64,000 bases of DNA, from positions 310,001 to 374,000 of the forward strand of contig NZ_CP125651.1 in assembly GCF_030053135.1 (NCBI RefSeq), in the 5' to 3' direction. Under the pieces are notes generated by a model, which saw only the letters and a list, made by a program, of their open reading frames with translations, was not told where the DNA came from and searched no databases. The position numbers and the translations under genes were made by a program. Below are positions 16,540 through 24,727 of this stretch, one piece after another (positions within the stretch are counted from its first letter, which is position 1; every line of letters begins with the position of its first letter). Source of the DNA: Rhizobium sp. BT04 (GTDB lineage Bacteria; Pseudomonadota; Alphaproteobacteria; Rhizobiales; Rhizobiaceae).

Positions 16540-16888
16540 CTTCTCCGAGGAAATGCCACTTCAGGAGTTCCTGAGGAAGCATCTTGTAGAAGTTCAAGGA
16601 TGCGTGCCCCACCGGAGCCATGACGCCGCCGGCGCCGAGACCGATCTCTCCGAGCGCCTGCGACAGCGCTCCCAGACATGCGGTAATATCTGCCGATCCC
16701 TGTGGATTGGCCTTGGTGAGTAACCCCTGCACAAGCGGCAATTGCTGTTCGGGGCTGAGCGACAACTGACCCATGGAACTGAAAGGCTTGATACCCACGC
16801 GGGCCTGAAAGCGCTCGCGAACCTCGTCGCGAACGCTTCGGCGCTCTGCAGCAATGGGTATCCACTCTCCCGACGGCACTAGGGTCAT
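16526..16888 (-). CDS. Small unknown protein between vgrG2 and the LHH effector, candidate effector chaperone
   Basis: A 120-residue protein, start ATG four bases beyond the vgrG2 stop, stop inside the effector gene. Features: GEWIPIAAERR near the start, a Gly/Ala-rich middle (LGEIGLGAGGVMAPVG) and KMLPQELLKWHFLG at the end. No signal peptide or clear membrane helix. It does not look like DUF4123, DUF2169 or DUF1795 adaptors. Its place between spike and toxin, and the overlap with the toxin gene, suggest an adaptor or chaperone, but this is only inference. Confidence 0.6.
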   Translation of the reverse strand: MTLVPSGEWIPIAAERRSVRDEVRERFQARVGIKPFSSMGQLSLSPEQQLPLVQGLLTKANPQGSADITACLGALSQALGEIGLGAGGVMAPVGHASLNFYKMLPQELLKWHFLGEDADG

Positions 16889-16892
16889 CGCG

Positions 16893-19055
16893 TCAGTTCC
16901 TGCGGATATCGACCTTCGAAGCCTTTAGGACCAGTTCCTGTCCCGCCTCGATCGTCACGTTTTCGCCCTTGAGGTGAACCGTCCCGTCCGCCTCCATCCT
17001 GACGCTGGTCTTGCCTACGACGATCTCGTAGGTCTTGCCCACGACCGTGGACTTGGCCATACCCACTTCCTGATAGTGGCCGATGGCGGTCGAATCGTTG
17101 CGGATGCCCCCGACCGTCGTTTGCAATCCGCCGCCGATCGTCATCGACTTCGCCGCGCCGACGATTTCTGTGGAAGATACCATCACCGTCTCGGCCTTGT
17201 TCTTGGCCACCCCGATCACGAGATTGCCCTCGCCCATGGTCGTGTCGGACAGGAAGCCAAGTTTATCTGTGAACGCACCAAGCTTATCGGTGAGCAAGTC
17301 GCCGACCTTGCTGCGCAGAATACCCATGGCGGCCGTCACTCCCTTCTGAAGGATGTTTGGACCGACCATCAGCGTCATGTTGCCGCCGATCACTTCGTGG
17401 TGGTTGTTACCGACCTCGATCGTCTTGTTATGGCCGACCGACTCCGACTGGTTGTTATCGACGCGCTTCGAACGAGAATTTTCGACATGAATGCGGTGAT
17501 CCCGCTGCGCATGCATGTAGATTTCTTCCCGGCCGTTCTCGTCCTCGAAGCTCATCTCGTTGAAGCCAGTGCCCTTATGGGTTTGAGTTCGGAATGTACT
17601 CTTGGTCTTATTCGCCGGCAGCGTATAAGGCACCGCATTGGCAGGATTGGGCACCACCCCAGTGATCAGCGGCCGGTCGGGGTCGCCGTCTACGAAGGCA
17701 ACCATCACCTCCATGCCGATGCGGGGAATGATCTGCCCGCCCCAGGTGGAACCCGCCCAGTTCTGCGCCACGCGCACCCAGCAGGTGTCGGAGCCGTCTT
17801 TCTTCGCCTTGCGGTCCCAGGGGAACCACAGCTTGATGCGGCCGTACTGGTCGGGATGGATCTCCTCGCCGGAAGGGCCGGCGACGATCGCCACCTGGGT
17901 GCCCTCGATCCGCGGCCGCTTCGTCTCGCGATGCGGCGTCATCGCCACCCGCGACGGCACCGCCTCGAATGTGTTCGTGTATTCCGGCTCGTTGCTGTTG
18001 GTTTCGTAGGAACGGTCGACGACGGTATGCACCGCCTTGACCACCACATGTTCCTCATAGGCGTGATCTGGATGAGCGACTTCATAGGGGGTGAAGCGGC
18101 GCCCCGCCTCCAGGATGCGGGATGTGGAGCCGCCGAAGACCCGGTCGTGATCGGCTTCGGAGGCCTGCATCCTGAGTTTTTCCGCCCGCTCCGCCTCGGC
18201 GACGGACGAAATGCGCGCCGGATATTCGTAAAGCTCGCGCTTGGTTGCTTCCGGCATCTGCACCAGGGATGGCGTCATGGTGCCGGGCACCATGCGCGGC
18301 GTCTCGAAGTTCCAGTCGGCGCCTGCCCGCTGGCCGGGCACATAGGAATAGCGCCGGCTCCAGTCGTTGATATGGTTGCGGTCGGACGAGCCCTGCGCCA
18401 GGCGAACCCGCCCCTCACCCTGCGCCGAGGGCGACGGGCCGAGCCAGGATCTGGCACCGTCGGCCACATGCAGCTTGTGTTTGCCGTCCTCATGGGAGAA
18501 CCAGTAGAACAGGCCGTCCTCCTCGAAGCGGCGCGTGAGATAGGCAAGGTCCGTTTCATTCCACTGCACCGAATAATGCTGCGGCGGCGGTGGCGTGATC
18601 ACGCCTGACGTATCGGGCGCCGGGATGCCGTGCTCGGAAAACAGCGTTTCGACGATATCGACCGAGGTCTTGTCCATCCAGATGCGGCAGTCGGAACGGC
18701 GCGACAGCAACCACATCTGCGGCCTGAGCACCATGGAATAGGATCTGAGGCCGCGGGTGATCGGCGGCCCCTCGTTGAGTTCGGTCACCAGGCCGTTGAA
18801 CGGCCGGCGCACGCCGCCGCCATCCTCGCCCTGCTGCACCTCGACGGAGACATCCATCAGCCGGCCGATCAGTTCCTCCGGCTTGACGGATGGCTTCTTG
18901 GCGCGGGCCGAGAGCTTGATTTCAAAGAGCGAGGAAATCCCTTCCTCGATCGTCACCCGCTCCGGCAGAAGCTGGTCCTCGCCGAGCGGCGAGACGATCT
19001 TCAGAATACGGTTCGCCTGGATGAAATCGGCGGCGAGGGATTGCAAATCGTCCAT
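16893..19055 (-). CDS. vgrG: VgrG spike protein 2
   Basis: From the ATG at 19055 it has 720 residues (TTG seven codons upstream as alternative). The first ~430 residues are nearly identical to VgrG1; beyond KDGSDTCWVRV the two diverge, with SQVWGGGTW in VgrG1 and AQNWAGSTW here. The C-terminal needle lacks the Gly/Ala insert of VgrG1 and ends in a DUF2345-like strand repeat (GTVHLKGENVTIEAGQELVL). It starts shortly after the frameshifted secreted-protein gene and is followed by a 120-residue protein and the LHH effector. It probably delivers that effector with the free PAAR protein. Confidence 0.92.
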   Translation of the reverse strand: MDDLQSLAADFIQANRILKIVSPLGEDQLLPERVTIEEGISSLFEIKLSARAKKPSVKPEELIGRLMDVSVEVQQGEDGGGVRRPFNGLVTELNEGPPITRGLRSYSMVLRPQMWLLSRRSDCRIWMDKTSVDIVETLFSEHGIPAPDTSGVITPPPPQHYSVQWNETDLAYLTRRFEEDGLFYWFSHEDGKHKLHVADGARSWLGPSPSAQGEGRVRLAQGSSDRNHINDWSRRYSYVPGQRAGADWNFETPRMVPGTMTPSLVQMPEATKRELYEYPARISSVAEAERAEKLRMQASEADHDRVFGGSTSRILEAGRRFTPYEVAHPDHAYEEHVVVKAVHTVVDRSYETNSNEPEYTNTFEAVPSRVAMTPHRETKRPRIEGTQVAIVAGPSGEEIHPDQYGRIKLWFPWDRKAKKDGSDTCWVRVAQNWAGSTWGGQIIPRIGMEVMVAFVDGDPDRPLITGVVPNPANAVPYTLPANKTKSTFRTQTHKGTGFNEMSFEDENGREEIYMHAQRDHRIHVENSRSKRVDNNQSESVGHNKTIEVGNNHHEVIGGNMTLMVGPNILQKGVTAAMGILRSKVGDLLTDKLGAFTDKLGFLSDTTMGEGNLVIGVAKNKAETVMVSSTEIVGAAKSMTIGGGLQTTVGGIRNDSTAIGHYQEVGMAKSTVVGKTYEIVVGKTSVRMEADGTVHLKGENVTIEAGQELVLKASKVDIRRN

Positions 19056-19851
19056 AACATCACGTTCCGTCTTCAAAAGCCGATTACTACTGCTGTTGCG
19101 GCCGAGGATGGGTTTTGAGGTAATCCGCCAGTGCCGAGAAATATTGCCCCAGCATTTCGGTATTCGCCCGATCGGCCACCTGCCTGTAACTTTCGATCAG
19201 CGCGTCGCGCTTGGCCTTTCCGCCCGGACTCCCGTAGAAATCCGACAGCACCGACAAGTCCTGCGCCGACAGGGTGGCGAGCGCAAAGGTAAGCTGCGCC
19301 TTCTCGTTCGCTCGCGCCGTATCCTTGGGAATCGGCTTCTCGTTCTCGTTTCGGGAGCGCAGCGCCGAGATCACGCTTGACATTTCGGACTGCAGCTTGC
19401 CTTGCGAAGCGGACGCCAGTTCTTCGGTATCGGAATTGGAAAGAGCCTCGAGGGAGAGATACATGAGCTGCGAGGTGAAGGCGGTTTCGACGGCAAGATC
19501 CGGGCCGGCCATCAGATCGGCGAGCTGGCTGATGCGCGGGCCATTGTCCGGGTCGCCAAGACGTGTCTCGATATCCTTCGCGGCCGTCTGATCCTGCGCT
19601 TCGGTCATCCGCGCAATCTTTGCCTGCCCCTCTTCCAATGCCGTCGCCGCTTTGGCGAGAGCTTTCGGATCGACGCCATCGTCGCCGGCGTTTGCCACGG
19701 CCTTCGATATCTCGGCAGCCATGCTGTCGGTTTTGAAGGAAGACCGTGCGGCCATTTCGAGCAGCGGCTGCACTTGCGAAGCCTCGGAAATGCCGCGATC
19801 GGACGCGGCCTTGGCGACATTTTCGACGGCGGCAGGCGTGGCGGAAAGGCG
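17773..19851. repeat. Direct repeat A, copy 2 (vgrG2 N-terminal part plus upstream gene)
   Basis: Partner of 11161-13239 at offset 6,612. The DNA between the copies (13240-17772) holds the hybrid fragment, PAAR, SUKH, LHH effector, small protein and the vgrG2 C-terminal part. Homologous recombination between the copies would delete exactly one spike-cargo set and leave one vgrG. Right edge at 19851. Confidence 0.85.
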
Positions 19852-20012
19852 GCTCCCACCTGCTCGATTTGAAGCAGGGATTGATCGACGGAACCGGATG
19901 CGCCGGTTGTGCCGGCAGCAGTCGCTGCCAGAACGCAGGCGACGGCCGCCGGGATCACCAGCCATCGCATGCGACCCATCAATCCACGCTTCAAGACGTC
20001 AGTCAATCGCAT
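19087..20012 (-). pseudogene. Predicted secreted helical protein, broken by a one-base frameshift
   Basis: The N-terminal frame starts at ATG 20012 (a GAGG site lies upstream; GTG 20018 is possible) and encodes a signal peptide or membrane anchor, RWLVIPAAVACVLAATAAG, then DQSLLQIEQVG. At the run of three C at 19855-19857 the frame is lost; one extra base there would join it to SRLSATPAAVENVAKA and a 260-residue Ala-rich helical body that ends DYLKTHPRPQQQ. The motif FYGSPGGKAKRDALI resembles the DUF2059 pattern, a weak guess. The body is duplicated at 12475-13239. It sits 10 bases after the 362-residue gene and before vgrG2. Sequencing error and true mutation are equally possible. Confidence 0.6.
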
Positions 20013-20022
20013 CGGCACCGCC

Positions 20023-21111
20023 TCAGATCATCCTGACATCGGTGAGCTGCCTGGGCCGTGCATCGGTGGAAAGGCGGTTGATGATCTGCTCCGCCTTCGC
20101 CATCTGGGCGCCGCCAGTCGGATCGATCAACAGCTTTTCGGCAAAGTTCTGCTCGGGATAGAAGGACGAATTGCCGGTGAGACGGCTGAGCGTATTGATG
20201 CGATCGCGCACGACCGAACCGACATTGTCGTATTCGACACGCTGACCGGGATCGTAAGGCTGGAAAGGCCGGCCGGTGAAACGCGGCGAAATGGACTTTG
20301 GATAGTCCGATGCCGAAGGCAACTGCGGAATAGCCTTCTTGCTGTATTCGATGTCGCGGCCAATGCCGCCGGCGGTCCCGCCGGTGGACGGCGCATAGGT
20401 CACCAGCTTGTCGGAATCCAGGACGGCGCTCATGTAGAACAAGAGCTCCATCTTCTGGGACAGCCGGTTTTCGTCGACGCGCCGGCTCTCCGGCGGATTG
20501 CAGAACGGCGTCTGACCGACCAGATCGACAAGCCTCGATTTGGTGGCTTCGCTGATCGTGTTGTCCTGTTGCACGCCCCTGATGAATTCGTGCACGCAGA
20601 CGTGGTTGATGGCGATGAAATCATCGATCCGCGTCTTGAAATTCAGAGCGGTCGGGGCAGACGCGATCGGCGCGCTGCTCGTCAGTTTTTCCGCAGCGCT
20701 CGTCACCTGCTTGCTGGCAAGCTTCTTGGCTTCGTCGAGGACGCCGCCAAGCGCAAACATCACCACCTTGCTGTTGGCGGCGGCATGCATGACGCTGAAG
20801 GTACGGTTGAGGTTGTTGTTGCAGATCACGTTCAGCGCGGCCCGGCCCGCCAGCACCCGCAACGAAGTCGTCGCGAAGGCGGCCATCATGATGCTGCCGG
20901 TCAAGACGGAAGCGGAAAACACGAAAAGCTCGGCCAGCATGCGGTCGCGGGCTTCCTGGGCCTTTGTGGTTTTCTGGAAATTGTCGACGGCGAGATCGTA
21001 GGCCCGCACATAAGGACTGGAGACATTCGTCTCCCATTGGGACTTGTACTTGGGCAGTTCTACCAGAATATCGTTCAAACGCTCAGTTGCAGCCGACACG
21101 ATCATCTCCAT
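20023..21111 (-). CDS. Unknown 362-residue protein downstream of hcp
   Basis: Not recognised. A helical N-terminal region is followed at about residues 62-90 by a hydrophobic stretch (LFVFSASVLTGSIMMAAF) that could be one or two membrane-inserting helices. The rest is soluble, with HEFIRGVQQDN and a Pro/Tyr-rich segment (RFTGRPFQPYDPGQRVEY). There is no N-terminal signal peptide. It lies between hcp and the secreted-protein gene/vgrG2, separated from hcp by a hairpin. It could be an Hcp-associated effector, a pore-forming toxin or an adaptor; no immunity gene with an obvious match is next to it. Certain as a gene from its coding character, uncertain in function. Confidence 0.6.
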   Translation of the reverse strand: MEMIVSAATERLNDILVELPKYKSQWETNVSSPYVRAYDLAVDNFQKTTKAQEARDRMLAELFVFSASVLTGSIMMAAFATTSLRVLAGRAALNVICNNNLNRTFSVMHAAANSKVVMFALGGVLDEAKKLASKQVTSAAEKLTSSAPIASAPTALNFKTRIDDFIAINHVCVHEFIRGVQQDNTISEATKSRLVDLVGQTPFCNPPESRRVDENRLSQKMELLFYMSAVLDSDKLVTYAPSTGGTAGGIGRDIEYSKKAIPQLPSASDYPKSISPRFTGRPFQPYDPGQRVEYDNVGSVVRDRINTLSRLTGNSSFYPEQNFAEKLLIDPTGGAQMAKAEQIINRLSTDARPRQLTDVRMI

Positions 21112-21175
21112 TGTCCAAAGCGCAAAACAACCTGTTCAATCGCCTTCCTTGGGGAGACGAGAGAACATGGGACGA

Positions 21176-21201
21176 CAATGCCAGCAGCAAGGCTGGCATT
21201 G
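21176..21201 (-). terminator. Hairpin downstream of hcp
   Basis: A perfect 10-base stem, CAATGCCAGC (21176-21185) and GCTGGCATTG (21192-21201), with a 6-base loop. It begins about 17 bases past the hcp stop on the minus strand and lies before the next gene. There is no U-tract, so it is more likely an mRNA 3-prime-end or processing/stability element than a full terminator. It could keep Hcp mRNA abundant while reducing expression of the genes beyond it. Confidence 0.5.
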
Positions 21202-21217
21202 CCGATGTCGTGAAGCG

Positions 21218-21694
21218 TCAGGCAGCCTTGGTGGTCGCGAGATCGTAAGAGGCGATCATCGGCGACTGCGGCGAGTGCTTGTCGTCGTAAGGCGTGTACT
21301 TCACTTCCATCTTGGTGAAGTTCAGCTTGATCGTCTCGACCGGGCGGTCACCGTTGGAATCGATCGAGTAGCTGGCAATCAGCGTGTTCTCGAGCGAATA
21401 CTCGATATAGGTGTCGCCGGGATTGCCCGTCGTGACGAGGTGGATGACGGAGCGCTTGCCGGTGCGGCCCGAGCAGGCTTCCTGGAAAAGCTTGGTCGAC
21501 GAGGAGTCGCTGACCTTGGTGAGGATCACTTCCGAAACGGTCGGCTCGGAAGCTTCGCGGTTTGCCGCCGAACCAGCGGAGGTGTTCATGTTGCGGGCGA
21601 CGTTCCAGTGGATGGCTTCGATGTCCATCCACTTGCGATGCTGTTCGTGGGTAGCATCCCCTTGGATTCCGTCGATCTGAAGATAAATCGGCAT
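21218..21694 (-). CDS. hcp: Hcp (TssD), T6SS tube protein
   Basis: A 158-residue protein of the Hcp family: MPIYLQIDGIQGDAT start, WNVARNMN, and VETIKLNFTKMEVKYTPYD near the end. Six copies form each ring of the inner tube, which is fired into target cells; Hcp also appears in culture medium of active strains. An AGGAGAG site precedes the ATG. It follows clpV by 41 bases and is followed by a stem-loop. Length and motifs are normal for the family. Confidence 0.95.
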   Translation of the reverse strand: MPIYLQIDGIQGDATHEQHRKWMDIEAIHWNVARNMNTSAGSAANREASEPTVSEVILTKVSDSSSTKLFQEACSGRTGKRSVIHLVTTGNPGDTYIEYSLENTLIASYSIDSNGDRPVETIKLNFTKMEVKYTPYDDKHSPQSPMIASYDLATTKAA

Positions 21695-21735
21695 GCTGTC
21701 AGCTCTCCTGTTGGCGGTTGAGTGCCTAGTTGCGT

Positions 21736-24498
21736 CTAAGGCGTAGTTGCCTTTCTTCTTCCTGCTCCCCGAGTGCGCTTGCGGCTCGGGGTTACTTCAT
21801 CCGACAACCGGTTTTCCCCCGGCGTGTCGAATTCCTGCGGGGCGGCCTCGTCGGCATCAAGGCCGAAGCGGTGGCCATCGTAGCCGATGGCAATCCCCGT
21901 AATTTTCTTGCCCGTTGCGACGGCATCGAGGAAAAATGTCGAAAGATCGGGCAAGAGATCGCGGGCGATCATCACCTCGATGGCGCGGGCGCCCATCTCG
22001 CTGGTGCGCGCCCGCGCAATCAGCGCGTCGCGGGCTTCCGGCGACAGCGAAAGCGTCGTCCCGTAAGTGGCAACAACCCGCTCGCGGATACGGCCGATCT
22101 GGATGTCGACGATGCCCGACAGCGTCTCGGTGCCGAGCGGCATGAAGGGCAGCACCGTCGTGCGGCCAAGGAAGGCCGGCTTGAAATGCTTCTGCAATTC
22201 CGGCAGCAGCAGCGCTTCAAGTGCATCCGGTCCGGGCATCGTGTCGGGATCGGCAGAAAGTGCGGCGATCATCTCCGAACCGGTATTCGCCGTCATGACG
22301 ATGGTGGTGTTCTTGAAATCGATGTCGCGGCCTTCGCCGTCGCGCAGCGTTCCCTTGTCGAACACCTGGTAGAAGATTTCCTGAACGCCCGGATGCGCCT
22401 TGTCGATCTCGTCGAGCAGCAGCACGCCGTAGGGTCTGCGCCTCACCGCCTCGGTGAGCACGCCGCCTTCGCCGTAACCGACATAACCGGGGGGCGAGCC
22501 GAGGAGCATGGAAATCTTATGCTCCTCCTTGAACTCGGACATGTTGATGGTCGTGAGGTACCGGCTGCCGCCGTAGAGCATGTCGGCGAGCGACAGTGCG
22601 GTTTCGGTCTTGCCGGTGCCGGACATGCCGACCAGCAGGAAAACGGCCGGCGGCCGGCGCGGATCGGAAAGCCCGGCGCGGGCCGCCCGCATGGCCGAAG
22701 CGATCCGCTCGATCGCCGCGTCCTGGCCAAGCACCCTTTCCTTCAGCCTGATATCGAGCGTCTTGACGGTCTCGATCTGGTCGGCAAGCAGCTTGCCCAA
22801 CGGGATTCCGGTCCAGCGGGCAACGACGGCGGCAACGATCTCCTTGTCGACGACCCGCGGCAAGAGAGGCGTTTGATCCGCCACCGCCGCAAGGCTCCGC
22901 TCCGTCGCGGCCAAGGCCGCGCGGGCGCCCTCGGCAGTCATGGTCTGCGGTGGGAAAGGCGCCACATTCGTGCCGTCGCCCGTATTGTCGGCCGACGCCA
23001 GCGGGACGACGGCGTCGTCGGGCGAGAAAAACTCCTCCAGCCGGTCGGCCTCGCGGACGAGCCGGTTTTCTTCGTCGAATTTCGACCGCAACGCCTCGAT
23101 CTCGAAAACGATCTCCTGCTGCTTGGCAGCAATTTCGCCAAGCCGGGCGCGCTTTTCCGGAGTCTCCGGCTCGCGGGCGAGCCAGTTCGCCTCGGTTTCC
23201 AGAAGATCGCGCTCGTCGGTCAGCAGCTTCAGCGCCTCCGGCGTCGTCTGGCGCGCCAGCGCCACTGCGGCGGCGGCCGTGTCGATCAGGCTGATCGCCT
23301 TGTCGGGAAGCTGCCGGTCCGGCAGATAGCGCGCCGAAAGCCGGACGGCAGCGACGATCGCCTCGTCGCGGATGCGGACATTGTGATGGGTTTTCAGGCC
23401 TTCCGCCACGCCGCGCAGCATGCGGATTGCGGCTTCCTCGTCCGGCTCACGGACATGCACCGTCTGGAAGCGGCGGGTGAGCGCGGCATCCTTTTCGATG
23501 AACCGCTTGTATTCGCCCCAGGTCGTCGCCGCGATCGTGCGCAGCTCTCCCCGCGCCAAAGCCGGCTTCAGAATATTGGCGGCATCGCCCTGCCCTGCCT
23601 GTCCGCCGGCGCCGATCAGCCCGTGGGCCTCGTCTATGAACAGGATGATCGGCTGCGGGGAGGTCTTCACCGCATCGACCACGCCATGCAGCCGCCTCTC
23701 GAACTCGCCTTTGACGCCGGCGCCTGCCTGCAGCAGGCTGAGATCCAACAGCAGCAGCTTCACGTCCTTCAACCGGGCGGGCACATTGCCGCCGGCGATC
23801 TCCAGGGCGAGGGCTTCGGCCACCGCGGTCTTGCCGACGCCCGCCTCGCCGACGAGGATCGGATTGTTCTGCCGCCGGCGCATCAGGATATCGATCACCT
23901 GCCGCAGCTCGCGATCACGGCCGATGACCGGATCGATGCGGCCCGCGCGGGCGTCCGCCGTCATATCGCGGGCGTAGAGCCGCAGGAATTCATTGTCTCC
24001 GGCCGAGGCGGCCGACACGGAAAGCTGCTCCGACGGAGCGGGCGCTTCCGTCTCCAGCAATCTGTCGAGCCTTGCTCTGTCGAGATTGCGCAGCGACGGG
24101 GCGATGCCGCGGATAAGGGCCCGCAATGCCGGATCGCTCAGCAGCGCGGCAAGCAGATCGGCGAGAAGCACGATATTGCGCCCGCATTGCAGCGATGCAA
24201 CCAGAAAGGATTCCCTCCCAAGGGCAAGCAGATTGGGGGAGAGCGCCAGCGAGGCGCCATCCTGGCGCGGGATGTCGGCGATTGCCGCGTCGAGCTCCGT
24301 CCTCAGCGTCGCGGAGGAGGTCCCGAGCTCTTCGAAAACGGCGGAAAAGCCCGCAATATCAACAAGGGAGCGAAGCCAGTGGGCTATGTCCACAACGGCG
24401 TGCTGGTGACGCACAGCAAGCGAAGCCGCTGTCTCAAGACCGACACGTAAATTGGGCTCAAGCGTTCTTATCAGACGATTGAGATCGATATGGGACAT
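21736..24498 (-). CDS. clpV: ClpV (TssH), AAA+ ATPase that recycles the contracted sheath
   Basis: A 920-residue protein with the ClpB-like layout: N-domain (about 1-160), first AAA+ module with Walker A GEAGVGKT near residue 217, a coiled middle domain (about 430-500), second AAA+ module with GMSGTGKT near residue 622, and a C-terminal D2-small domain. The last ~40 residues are a basic, Asp/Glu-containing tail. It disassembles the contracted TssB-TssC sheath. It is transcribed away from tssA, its start being 229 bases from that of tssA, and is followed by hcp. An AGGAC site lies nine bases before the ATG. Confidence 0.95.
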   Translation of the reverse strand: MSHIDLNRLIRTLEPNLRVGLETAASLAVRHQHAVVDIAHWLRSLVDIAGFSAVFEELGTSSATLRTELDAAIADIPRQDGASLALSPNLLALGRESFLVASLQCGRNIVLLADLLAALLSDPALRALIRGIAPSLRNLDRARLDRLLETEAPAPSEQLSVSAASAGDNEFLRLYARDMTADARAGRIDPVIGRDRELRQVIDILMRRRQNNPILVGEAGVGKTAVAEALALEIAGGNVPARLKDVKLLLLDLSLLQAGAGVKGEFERRLHGVVDAVKTSPQPIILFIDEAHGLIGAGGQAGQGDAANILKPALARGELRTIAATTWGEYKRFIEKDAALTRRFQTVHVREPDEEAAIRMLRGVAEGLKTHHNVRIRDEAIVAAVRLSARYLPDRQLPDKAISLIDTAAAAVALARQTTPEALKLLTDERDLLETEANWLAREPETPEKRARLGEIAAKQQEIVFEIEALRSKFDEENRLVREADRLEEFFSPDDAVVPLASADNTGDGTNVAPFPPQTMTAEGARAALAATERSLAAVADQTPLLPRVVDKEIVAAVVARWTGIPLGKLLADQIETVKTLDIRLKERVLGQDAAIERIASAMRAARAGLSDPRRPPAVFLLVGMSGTGKTETALSLADMLYGGSRYLTTINMSEFKEEHKISMLLGSPPGYVGYGEGGVLTEAVRRRPYGVLLLDEIDKAHPGVQEIFYQVFDKGTLRDGEGRDIDFKNTTIVMTANTGSEMIAALSADPDTMPGPDALEALLLPELQKHFKPAFLGRTTVLPFMPLGTETLSGIVDIQIGRIRERVVATYGTTLSLSPEARDALIARARTSEMGARAIEVMIARDLLPDLSTFFLDAVATGKKITGIAIGYDGHRFGLDADEAAPQEFDTPGENRLSDEVTPSRKRTRGAGRRKATTP

Positions 24499-24653
24499 CC
24501 GCTAGTCCTGTTTTTACGTCGAAATTCAGCGCGCGCTCGTGATGCGAAGAACAACTAGGGCGCTCATAAACCCTTGTCCAGAAGAAAAACGACTCTATTT
24601 TAAAAAATGAGCATATCGAAAGTCGTCATAAATCCGTCATCATCAGGAGATGG

Positions 24654-24682
24654 TTGACAAGCCAATACAGGCCGCCCAAAAT
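24654..24682 (+). promoter_or_regulatory. Candidate sigma-70-type promoter for tssA
   Basis: TTGACA at 24654-24659 is a perfect -35 box; 17 bases later CAAAAT (24677-24682) matches four of six -10 positions. Transcription would begin near 24690, about 38 bases before the GTG used for tssA. The region between clpV and tssA (24499-24727) is clearly AT-rich compared with the flanking genes and must also hold the clpV promoter, for which no good boxes were found. Confidence 0.45.
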
Positions 24683-24727
24683 GCCAGCTATCTGCTGTAT
24701 TCTCTGATTTTTGAGGTATTTAACCGC

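Noticed and set aside
21730..24450. 906-codon plus-strand frame opposite clpV
   Set aside because: ClpV on the minus strand has both AAA+ modules intact; the plus frame is Arg/Gly-rich shadow sequence.
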